A stretch of 64,000 bases of DNA from Candidatus Neomicrothrix sp. UBA2974 (GTDB lineage: Bacteria; Actinomycetota; Acidimicrobiia; Acidimicrobiales; MedAcidi-G1), in NCBI GenBank assembly GCA_002348705.1, contig DEAU01000010.1:24122-88121 (forward strand). Direction: 5' to 3'. Positions 57,497-64,000 of the stretch are shown one piece after another (within the stretch, counting starts at the first letter, position 1; every line of letters starts with the position of its first letter). The position numbers and the translations under genes were made by a program. The notes below the pieces were generated by a model. The model was not told the DNA's origin and made no database searches. It saw nothing but the letters and a program-made list of their open reading frames with translations.

Positions 57497-58558
57497 ATGG
57501 CTCCGTCTATCGAGCTAGCTGGACGACTAATCGGAGCTGACCATCCTCCGATTGTGATCGCGGAGATAGGAATCAATCATGGAGGCGATCTAGGTGTCGC
57601 TCTTCAGATGGTGGATGCAGCTGCTGACGCCGGTGTAGAAGTGGTCAAGCACCAAACCCACGTGGTTGAGGACGAAATGAGCTCGGCAGCGCGAGAGGTG
57701 GTGCCCGGGAATACCGAGGTCTCGATCTACGAGGTGATGGCGTCCTGCGCTCTCGACGAGGACGAAGAGGCGAGCCTCAAGGGTCACGTCGAGGCTCGGG
57801 GCATGACATTCCTTAGCACGCCGTTCTCCCGGGCGGCCGCAGACCGGCTCGAGCGGCTCAGCGTGTCGGCATACAAAATCGGATCTGGGGAGTGCAACAA
57901 CCTTCCCCTTCTCCGACACGTGGCCTCCTTTGGAAAGCCTGTTGTCATGAGCACGGGAATGAACACAGTCGAGAGCGTGGCTAGATCGGTTTCGGTCTTC
58001 GACCAAGCCTCGGTTCCCGTGGCTCTGCTCCACACCACCAACCTGTATCCGACTCCACCGCATCTTGTGCGGTTAGGGGCGATGGTGGAGATGGCGAATG
58101 CCTTTCCGAAGCACGTCATCGGACTTTCGGACCACACCCTGGACAATGTTGCGTGCCTTGGTGCGGTAGCGCTCGGTGCGTCAATTCTCGAACGGCACTT
58201 CACCGATCATCGCGATAGGGAAGGGCCGGACATCGTCTGTTCAATGGATCGTGACGATTGCGCGGCCCTGGTCCGAGATTCGAAGACGCTTCATCAGGCA
58301 CTCGGAGGATCCAAGGGTCCCATACCTGAGGAAAAGGTCACGATGGACTTCGCTTTTGCAACCGTGGTGACGATCCGGCCTATCGCTGAAGGCGAGGTGT
58401 TCAGCCATGAGAACCTTTGGGTAAAGCGTCCAGGGACGGGTGGTATCCCCGCAGCCAGATTTGACGAGCTCATTGGGCGTCGGGCTGCCCGCGATCTCGA
58501 TCTCGACGTCCACCTAGACGACTCGGACATCGTGCCTTCGATGGAGGCATTTCAGTGA
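57497..58558 (+). CDS. neuB: NeuB/LegI-type ulosonic (sialic/legionaminic) acid synthase
   Basis: It condenses phosphoenolpyruvate with a 6-carbon amino sugar to give a nine-carbon 2-keto-3-deoxy acid. The product has 353 residues. PPIVIAEIGINHGGDLGVAL, VVKHQTHVVEDEMS, FLSTPFSRAAADRL, YKIGSGECNNLPLLRHVAS, VMSTGMNTVESV, GLSDHT and ILERHFTDHRDREGPD match NeuB/LegI; the C-terminal ~60 residues are the SAF antifreeze-like domain (IRPIAEGEVFSHENLWVKRP). The ATG has a strong AAGGAG ribosome site. A weak -10-like CAGAAT (57466-57471) may mark a promoter. The GTGA overlap couples it to neuC. Confidence 0.93.
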   Translation: MAPSIELAGRLIGADHPPIVIAEIGINHGGDLGVALQMVDAAADAGVEVVKHQTHVVEDEMSSAAREVVPGNTEVSIYEVMASCALDEDEEASLKGHVEARGMTFLSTPFSRAAADRLERLSVSAYKIGSGECNNLPLLRHVASFGKPVVMSTGMNTVESVARSVSVFDQASVPVALLHTTNLYPTPPHLVRLGAMVEMANAFPKHVIGLSDHTLDNVACLGAVALGASILERHFTDHRDREGPDIVCSMDRDDCAALVRDSKTLHQALGGSKGPIPEEKVTMDFAFATVVTIRPIAEGEVFSHENLWVKRPGTGGIPAARFDELIGRRAARDLDLDVHLDDSDIVPSMEAFQ

Positions 58559-59733
58559 ATCGAAGAGTGTGCGTGCTCACGGGCACGAGGGCCGAGTACG
58601 GGCTTCTCCGATGGATTCTCGAAGATCTGAGGGAAGCTCCTGATTTCGACCTGCAGGTCATTGCCACTTGTATGCATCTCTCGCCTGAGTTTGGGTTGAC
58701 CTACCGAGAGATCGAAGCAGACGGATTCAATATCGACCGCAAGGTCGAGATGCTTCTAAGCGGAGATACACCATCTTCGGTCGCGAAGTCGATGGGTTTG
58801 GGAATGGTTGGTTTCAGTGATGCCCTTGCTGAGTTGCAGCCCGACGTTCTCTTGGTGCTTGGAGATCGCTTTGAGACCATCTCGTGTGTGGCAGCCGCTC
58901 TCGTTGCCCGGGTGCCCGTGGCGCATATCCAGGGTGGCGAGTTGTCGGAGGGAGCGATCGATGAGGCCATACGGCACTCGATTACCAAGATGTCTCAGAT
59001 TCACCTAGTAGCAGCGGACGAGTATCGGCGGCGGGTGGTTCAACTTGGTGAGCATCCGAGGTCAGTCCATCTGGTAGGTGGCCCCAGTTTGGACAACATC
59101 CAGAGGCTTGATTTACTCAGACGGGACACCCTTGAAGCAGCGCTCGACCACAAGTTCGCGAGGCAGAACGTTCTAGTTACCTTCCATCCAGTGACCCTCG
59201 AAGGTGGGACAGCAGTAAGCCAGATGGCGGAGTTGTTGTCGGCTTTGGAGATGCGTCCCGACATTGGCGTTATTTTCACAATGCCAAACGCGGATCCGGA
59301 AGGACGCGCTCTTTTCGATCAGATCGAGGCCTTTGTTGAGGAACATCCACAGCACAGTTCGTTCATTTCGCTTGGCCAACTCCGGTATTTGTCGACCGTT
59401 GCCCAAGTAGATGCGGTTGTTGGGAACTCATCGAGTGGTTTGACCGAGGTTCCGAGTCTCGGAACAGCCACGGTGAATATTGGGGATCGACAAAGAGGCC
59501 GCCTCAAGGCACCCAGTGTGGTCGACTGTCGACCAGAGCGAGAAGAAATCGTGGCGGCATTGGACCTTGTTTTGGCGCCAAAATTCCAAGAAGTGGTCGA
59601 ACAGCGGGTGAGCCCTTACGACCCTCACGGCGATGGCCAGACCGCCCGACGGGTGGTGGAGGTTCTTCGCACGGCGGATCTGCACGACATCCTCAAAAAG
59701 CGTTTCTACGACCTCCCAGGGGGGCTCGAGTGA
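58555..59733 (+). CDS. neuC: NeuC/LegG-type hydrolysing NDP-HexNAc 2-epimerase
   Basis: It releases the 2-epimerised free sugar used by NeuB. The product has 392 residues. CVLTGTRAEYGLLRWIL, VLGDRFETISCVAAALVARVPVAHIQGGELSEGAIDEAIRH contains the catalytic acids and His, VTFHPVTLE and VVGNSSSGLTEVPSLGTATVNIGDRQRGRL bind UDP. The GGExSEGAIDExIRH segment is diagnostic of NeuC/LegG rather than WecB. It sits between neuB and ptmE with 4-base overlaps on both sides. Confidence 0.93.
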   Translation: MNRRVCVLTGTRAEYGLLRWILEDLREAPDFDLQVIATCMHLSPEFGLTYREIEADGFNIDRKVEMLLSGDTPSSVAKSMGLGMVGFSDALAELQPDVLLVLGDRFETISCVAAALVARVPVAHIQGGELSEGAIDEAIRHSITKMSQIHLVAADEYRRRVVQLGEHPRSVHLVGGPSLDNIQRLDLLRRDTLEAALDHKFARQNVLVTFHPVTLEGGTAVSQMAELLSALEMRPDIGVIFTMPNADPEGRALFDQIEAFVEEHPQHSSFISLGQLRYLSTVAQVDAVVGNSSSGLTEVPSLGTATVNIGDRQRGRLKAPSVVDCRPEREEIVAALDLVLAPKFQEVVEQRVSPYDPHGDGQTARRVVEVLRTADLHDILKKRFYDLPGGLE

Positions 59734-60785
59734 AACGGGGAGCCGAAGGAGTGGACTGGGCGGATGCTCTCCTTCCCGTCGGAGCCACCCTGAGAGAGGC
59801 TGTCCAGTGTCTGGAAGAGTCACACCTCCAGATCATCTTGGCAATAGATGCCGACGGTCGACTGGTGGGAACGCTGACCGATGGGGATATTCGTCGAGGA
59901 CTACTAGACGGGACTGGGCTGGACAGCCCTATCGAAGGATTCGTCGAGAGGAAACCACTCACCGTTTCGGCGGATGTCGACCACGGTGTTGTCCTCCAAG
60001 CGATGGCCCACCGGCGAATTCACAAGGTTCCCGTCGTTGACGATGATCGGCGGGTAGTCGGGCTCCTCACCTGGTCGGACCTCTCGCGGCCGGTTAAGCG
60101 AACCAACACTCTGGTGGTGATGGCCGGGGGTCAAGGTTCACGACTACGTCCGCTTACCGAACACACGCCGAAGCCCATGCTCCCGATTGCTGGTAGACCG
60201 ATATTGGATCACATCATCGAACGGGCGAATGCCGACGGCTTTCGGCGTTTCGTTCTGGCAGTTTGCTATTTGGGAGAGGTGATCGAGGATTACTTCGGTG
60301 ATGGTTCTTCTCGTGGAATCGAGGTGACTTATTTGCGCGAGGAGGAGGCGATGGGAACGGCAGGTGGCTTGAGTCTTCTAGACCCGCCTGAGGAGTCAGT
60401 GGTGGTGACGAATGGTGACGTACTCACCGCCATTCGATATGGCGAGATGCTGGACTTCCACCAAGAGCATGGTGCTGCGGCGACAATGGCTGTCCGGCAG
60501 CACGAGTGGCGGCACCCTTTCGGGGTTGTCCGAACTGACGGTATTGATGTGGTCGGACTAGATGAGAAGCCGGTGGAACGAAGCCAAGTCAATGCCGGCG
60601 TCTACGTTCTGGAGCCTTCGACGCTCGAGTTGTTGGGATCTGGCGAACCTTGCGATATGCCCGCCCTCTTCGATCGGCTCCGCAGCCAAGGACGCCGGAC
60701 CATCGCCTATCCAATCCACGAGCCATGGCTCGACGTTGGCCATGTAGATGACTATCGATTGGCTCAGGAGGGTTTTAGAGGATGA
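59730..60785 (+). CDS. ptmE: PtmE-like glucosamine-1-phosphate nucleotidyltransferase with CBS domains
   Basis: The product has 351 residues. Residues ~10-120 are a pair of CBS repeats (LAIDADGRLVGTLTDGDIRRGLL, HKVPVVDDDRRVVGLLTWSD), then an NTP-transferase domain: LVVMAGGQGSRLRPLTEHTPKPMLPIAG, LREEEAMGTAGGLSLL and VTNGDVLTAI. CBS plus sugar-nucleotidyltransferase is the architecture of Campylobacter PtmE, which makes GDP-glucosamine for the legionaminic acid route. The GTG overlaps the neuC stop. Its presence suggests that LegB and LegG here use GDP- rather than UDP-linked intermediates. Confidence 0.87.
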   Translation: MKRGAEGVDWADALLPVGATLREAVQCLEESHLQIILAIDADGRLVGTLTDGDIRRGLLDGTGLDSPIEGFVERKPLTVSADVDHGVVLQAMAHRRIHKVPVVDDDRRVVGLLTWSDLSRPVKRTNTLVVMAGGQGSRLRPLTEHTPKPMLPIAGRPILDHIIERANADGFRRFVLAVCYLGEVIEDYFGDGSSRGIEVTYLREEEAMGTAGGLSLLDPPEESVVVTNGDVLTAIRYGEMLDFHQEHGAAATMAVRQHEWRHPFGVVRTDGIDVVGLDEKPVERSQVNAGVYVLEPSTLELLGSGEPCDMPALFDRLRSQGRRTIAYPIHEPWLDVGHVDDYRLAQEGFRG

Positions 60786-60815
60786 TTTTCAGTCGTGTGA
60801 TGGGGCTCGAGGATT

Positions 60816-61736
60816 ATGGTGCACGACGATGACCGGATAGCGGTGGCGGCGAGCCGGGCCCTCGTCGTTGGCGGCGGCTCCATCGGGATGAGACACCAGA
60901 CGGTCTTGCGAGGATTAGAGCTTGACGTGGCCCTGGTGTCGCGTCGGCCGGGTGTGGGTGATTTCACAGATGAGATGAAGGCGATCTCGGTGCATAACCC
61001 AGACTATGTCGTAGTCGCCACTGAGGCCCATGACCACCCAGAAGCCCTCAACCGCCTTGCTGCGGCGGGTTATCGGGGGAGTGTGTTAGTCGAGAAGCCG
61101 GTTGCTGACCGTCCGATCGCCCTGCAGGTCGACGGGTTCCGGCGGGTAGGCGTGGGCTATAACTTGCGCTTCCACCCGGCGGTTGACCTTCTTCGTCAGG
61201 CTTTGGCAAAGGAGACGGTGCTAAGTGCTCAAATCAGGGTGGGGCAGCATCTTTCGGACTGGAGGCCCGGTCGCGATTATCGGGAGACTGTCACCGCTGG
61301 TCCTTCGGGGGGAGCGCTCCTCGAGTTGAGCCATGAGTTGGATTTGTTGGCGTGGCTGACTGGGCCTATCGAGGTAGAGCGCGGGTGGGCAATCCGCACA
61401 GGCAGCCTTGATATCGAACTTGATGACTTGGCGATATGCGTTTTTCGTCTTACTGACGGTGGTTTGGCGTCGGTGGAGATGAACCTCCTCGACCGCTGGC
61501 CCACAAGACGGATGACGGTGAGCACGGACATCGCCACATATGAGATGGACCTCCTCGTTGGGTCGCTTTACCGATCAGGAGAGTTGGTCGATTGTTGGTC
61601 GGTTGACCGAAACGAGACATTCGCCGCTATGCATCGGGCCGCACTATCAGATGGGGTGGGTGTTTGCACTGTGGATGAGGCGATTAGCGTCGTTCAGCAG
61701 GTGGCGGAACTCCGGGATGGAGGACGGGATGACTGA
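60816..61736 (+). CDS. PtmF-like Gfo/Idh/MocA oxidoreductase
   Basis: The product has 306 residues. ALVVGGGSIGMRHQTVLRGLEL binds NAD(P), SVLVEKPVADRPIAL has the EKP motif, VGYNLRFHPAVDLLRQAL and GGALLELSHELDLLAWLTG (active-site ELSHELD) follow, matching the small oxidoreductases found beside PtmE and PtmA. In Campylobacter PtmF and PtmA together convert fructose-6-phosphate to a glucosamine precursor (GlcN-6-P) that feeds PtmE. It is 30 bases after ptmE with GAGG near the ATG. Confidence 0.8.
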   Translation: MVHDDDRIAVAASRALVVGGGSIGMRHQTVLRGLELDVALVSRRPGVGDFTDEMKAISVHNPDYVVVATEAHDHPEALNRLAAAGYRGSVLVEKPVADRPIALQVDGFRRVGVGYNLRFHPAVDLLRQALAKETVLSAQIRVGQHLSDWRPGRDYRETVTAGPSGGALLELSHELDLLAWLTGPIEVERGWAIRTGSLDIELDDLAICVFRLTDGGLASVEMNLLDRWPTRRMTVSTDIATYEMDLLVGSLYRSGELVDCWSVDRNETFAAMHRAALSDGVGVCTVDEAISVVQQVAELRDGGRDD

Positions 61737-62436
61737 ACAACAGCGGATCGTCGGGGCAGTCTTTGCCCGCGGGGGCTCCAAGGGTGTTCCACGAAAGTGC
61801 CTTCGTAGGGTCGGAGGTCGAACGCTCCTCGAGATCGCCGTTTCGGATGCGCTTCAGGTCGATCGACTAGAACGGATTGTTGTGTCGACAGACGACGCCG
61901 AGTACGCGGCGGCGGCGGAGGCGGCTGGCGCCGAGGTGCCGTTTCTGCGGCCAACTGAGTTGGCGTCCGACACAGCAGCTGAGGTTGATTCCTGGCGGCA
62001 CTTGATCAGTTTCTTGGACCAGGATGGAGTAAGACCAGACATCCTTGTCACTCTTCCAGCCACAGCTCCATTGCGAAATCCCTCTGATGTCGACGATGCA
62101 CTGGACCTGTTCCTCCGTGTCCGAGCCGATCTGGTGGTTACCGGAACGCCGGCGGCTAGACACCCCTCGTTCAATATGGTGGCAGTGGATGATGAAGGCT
62201 GGGCAGCGATCGCCTCTCCCGTCCAGGGCGGTCTGGTGCGTCGGCAGGATGCACCGCAACTCTGGGACCTAGCGACTGTGACATTTGTAGCCGATACCAC
62301 GTACGTCGAGACCACGAGACATCTCTTCGACGGTCGGGTAGCGCTATCGCCTGTTCCGCGGGAGCGGGCGATTGATATCGATGACGAGTTCGACCTCGTC
62401 GTTGCCGATCTTCTTGCTTCGTCCGGTCGACTATGA
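61729..62436 (+). CDS. legF: CMP-sugar cytidylyltransferase (LegF/NeuA-like)
   Basis: It activates the ulosonic acid as a CMP-sugar. The product has 235 residues from ATG 61729 (8-base overlap with the previous gene); the open frame further upstream lies wholly within that gene. IVGAVFARGGSKGVPRKCLRRVGG is the CTP loop (RxGSKGxPxKN-like), TDDAEYAAAAEAAGAEVPFLRP and ILVTLPATAPLRNPSDVDDAL (LxPTxPLR-like) follow, with AIDIDDEFDLVVADLL at the C-terminus containing the metal-binding DxxxD. Compared with the KdsB-like enzyme at 31298, this is the NeuA/LegF branch. Confidence 0.9.
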   Translation: MTEQQRIVGAVFARGGSKGVPRKCLRRVGGRTLLEIAVSDALQVDRLERIVVSTDDAEYAAAAEAAGAEVPFLRPTELASDTAAEVDSWRHLISFLDQDGVRPDILVTLPATAPLRNPSDVDDALDLFLRVRADLVVTGTPAARHPSFNMVAVDDEGWAAIASPVQGGLVRRQDAPQLWDLATVTFVADTTYVETTRHLFDGRVALSPVPRERAIDIDDEFDLVVADLLASSGRL

Positions 62437-63203
62437 CTGATTTCTCCTCACTAGACGGTCGAGTGGTCATGGTGACCGGCGGGGCAGGTCATGTCGGTCG
62501 GTCAGTGGTCTCTAGATTGCTCGAGGTTGGTGCCCAGGTTGCCGTCGTCGATCTGGAAGTTGAGCAGACGGAGAGTCGTGATCGTCTCGACTTGCCCGTC
62601 GACCTCGGCGACCTCGATGAGGTGGCCGGGCTGCCGGAAACGATTGTTGATCATTTCGGCCGGCTCGATGTTGTGGTGACTGCTGCGGCGATGGTCTCGC
62701 ACACTGCTGGCGATGGTGCTGGCTGGAATGTCCCGTTTCTCTCTCAAGACCCAGCGCTCTGGTCAGATGCCCTGAAAGTCAATTTGACCTCAATATTCGC
62801 CCTTGTCCAAGCAGCGGCAGCACCGCTGGCTACCCACGGGGTCGGATCGGTGGTTCTAGTTAGCTCGCAGTATGGAATCGTCGGGCCGCGACCGAGCCTT
62901 TACGAGGGGACGGACCTCAACAATGTGGCCTGTTACGCGGCAGGTAAGGCGGGAGTATCACAGTTGGCGCGTTGGTTGGCCACCACGATGGCACCGGCTG
63001 TCCGAGTCAACTCGGTGACTCCTGGTGGGATTCTTCGACAACAGCCCGAAGAGTTCGTGCGTGCCTACGAGGAGCTAACTCCGCTCGGCCGAATGGCTAA
63101 TGAGGAAGACGTAGTGGGTCCGATTCTGTTCTTGGCTTCGGACCTTGCTCAGTACGTTACGGGTCACGATCTAGTGGTCGATGGTGGATACACGGCATGG
63201 TGA
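62433..63203 (+). CDS. ptmA: PtmA-like SDR oxidoreductase
   Basis: The product has 256 residues. VVMVTGGAGHVGRSVVSRL is the cofactor loop (TGGxGHxG, close to TGGAGLLG of PtmA), VVLVSSQYGIVGPRPSLYEG carries Ser, CYAAGKAGVSQLARWLA provides Tyr-x-x-x-Lys, and LFLASDLAQYVTGHDLVVDGG is the classical SDR C-terminus. The insertion after SSQYG with PRPSLYEG is typical of PtmA. It is coupled to legF by ATGA and to the last gene by GTGA. Confidence 0.85.
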   Translation: MTDFSSLDGRVVMVTGGAGHVGRSVVSRLLEVGAQVAVVDLEVEQTESRDRLDLPVDLGDLDEVAGLPETIVDHFGRLDVVVTAAAMVSHTAGDGAGWNVPFLSQDPALWSDALKVNLTSIFALVQAAAAPLATHGVGSVVLVSSQYGIVGPRPSLYEGTDLNNVACYAAGKAGVSQLARWLATTMAPAVRVNSVTPGGILRQQPEEFVRAYEELTPLGRMANEEDVVGPILFLASDLAQYVTGHDLVVDGGYTAW

Positions 63204-64000
63204 CGAGAAGCGAGGGATCCACTGGGCGGACACGACTAGACGTTCTTTACGTGACCGATTTGCGTTTCCCAGGCGGTTCCTCGACAAGTTTGGTGGAGGA
63301 GACTTTGGCGGCGACACGAGCCGGCTATCGGGTTGGGGCGCTGCAGTGCGATTCGTCCAGTCTGCGGGCTGACCGCGCGTTGCACCCTGGGATCAGGGAT
63401 CTCGTTGAAGCCGGTCGACTAATTCTCGTGCGCCCGGGTGAACCGGTCAGTTGTTCTTTGACAGTTGTAAAACACCCGACTGTGATGGTGAAGTCATTGG
63501 GAGGCCCACTTCCCGTGCGGTGTCAGAACCTCGTTACGTTTGTCGGCCAGGTGCCGGTTGATCTAGATGGCACCCGTTTCTACACCCCGGCGGAGGTTCA
63601 CAAGAACATCGTCGAGGCCTTCGGTTTGGAGCCCGTGTGGCATCCGGTCAGCCCGGTTGTTCGTCGAAGCCTTGAGGGCACCGGCGTGCCGCTTGCCGAC
63701 GCTGACTGGGTTGAAGTAATTGATGCAGACCATTGGGTTTTGAGTCGTGACCGCCCGGTCGGCGATCGCCCGGTAATCGGACGGCATGGACGGCCGACGC
63801 CTCTCAAGTGGCCAGCTGACTCAGAAGCTTTGTTGGCCGCTTACCCGGACACTGATGACGTCGTCGTCAGGGTTCTGGGAGGAGTGGACGGGTTGGATGC
63901 TGTGCTAACGCGCGTTCCGGACAACTGGGAGGTCCATCCTTTCGGTTCTATGCAGGTCGACCAGTTCCTAGCCGGCGTCGACTTCTTCGTGTATTTCCAT
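63200..64000 (+). CDS. Glycosyltransferase (GT4-like), cut by the window end
   Basis: GTG 63200 overlaps the PtmA stop (GTGA) and the frame is open for 267 codons to the end of the window. The N-terminus reads LDVLYVTDLRFPGGSSTSLV, a GT-B opening loop. Around residues 185-210, DRPVIGRHGRPTPLKWPADS is the phrase found at the start of the second domain in actinobacterial GT4-type enzymes (GRHxRxxxLKWP). VVVRVLGGVDGLDAVL and FLAGVDFFVYFH lie in the donor domain, whose catalytic glutamates would come after the cut. It likely transfers the legionaminic-type sugar or extends the same chain. Confidence 0.75.
   Translation, partial: MTRSEGSTGRTRLDVLYVTDLRFPGGSSTSLVEETLAATRAGYRVGALQCDSSSLRADRALHPGIRDLVEAGRLILVRPGEPVSCSLTVVKHPTVMVKSLGGPLPVRCQNLVTFVGQVPVDLDGTRFYTPAEVHKNIVEAFGLEPVWHPVSPVVRRSLEGTGVPLADADWVEVIDADHWVLSRDRPVGDRPVIGRHGRPTPLKWPADSEALLAAYPDTDDVVVRVLGGVDGLDAVLTRVPDNWEVHPFGSMQVDQFLAGVDFFVYFH

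Overview
The window (GC-rich, many GTG/TTG starts, 1- to 13-nt gene overlaps) is almost entirely a surface-glycan biosynthesis and export locus. It most likely comes from an actinobacterium. The best evidence is the 857-residue secreted protein at 11646-14219, which has three cell-wall-binding type-2 (CWB2) repeats, together with TAnnnT/leaderless-type promoters. Placement in Acidimicrobiia or a relative is a guess. I see no tRNA, rRNA, CRISPR array, IS element or phage gene.

Layout. (1) 1-11.2 kb: a membrane protein, then two ABC-type polysaccharide exporters. The first is permease 4233-5090 plus a Wzt-like ATPase with a C-terminal sugar-binding domain, coupled to a WbdD-like methyltransferase/kinase. 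The second is permease 8247-9113 plus a short ATPase. Between and beyond them lie a WbaP-type initiating sugar transferase, a GT2, a coiled-coil orphan and a MurG-like glycosyltransferase. (2) 11.2-14.3 kb: a CWB2 surface protein (S-layer candidate) as its own transcription unit, with a ~200-nt leader and a strong terminator. (3) 14.3-24.9 kb: a Wzx/Wzy-type block (ligase/polymerase with TPR-like tail, flippase, a second polytopic protein, glycosyltransferases, two small-molecule methyltransferases) and a YdjC-like deacetylase on the other strand. (4) 24.9-27.0 kb: CDP-glucose synthesis (rfbF), preceded by a probable leaderless 10-codon leader ORF, and a sugar C-methyltransferase. (5) 27.0-35.4 kb: an unusual module of HMGL-type aldolase, LdpA-like [4Fe-4S] protein, HAD phosphatase, HpaI-type aldolase, KdsB-like CMP-transferase, KpsC/S-like transferase candidate and a CapD/PglF-like dehydratase. 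I read this as an aldolase-based route to a CMP-activated 3-deoxy-ulosonic (Kdo-like) acid. (6) 35.4-42.6 kb: glycosyltransferases, AsnB amidotransferase, nucleotide-sugar epimerases and a WecA/MraY-type initiating transferase. (7) 42.8-56.4 kb: a heptose module (GmhA, an HddC-GmhB fusion, and HddA with a probable CTG start) interleaved with sugar-tailoring genes (SDRs, C-methyltransferase, RmlC-like epimerase, N-formyltransferase, DegT aminotransferase, CmcI-like methyltransferase, Gfo/Idh oxidoreductases). (8) 56.4-63.2 kb: a legionaminic-acid-type pathway (LegB, NeuB/LegI, NeuC/LegG, PtmE, PtmF-like, LegF, PtmA) with no LegC aminotransferase or LegH acetyltransferase in view. The window ends inside a glycosyltransferase (63200-64000).

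Together the genes could supply at least four rare activated sugars (CDP-hexose derivative, CMP-ulosonate, NDP-heptose derivative, CMP-legionaminate-like), two lipid-linked initiation enzymes and three export routes. This is enough for more than one surface glycan, one of which may decorate the S-layer candidate. Much of this is inference from family resemblance read by eye. No database search was possible.
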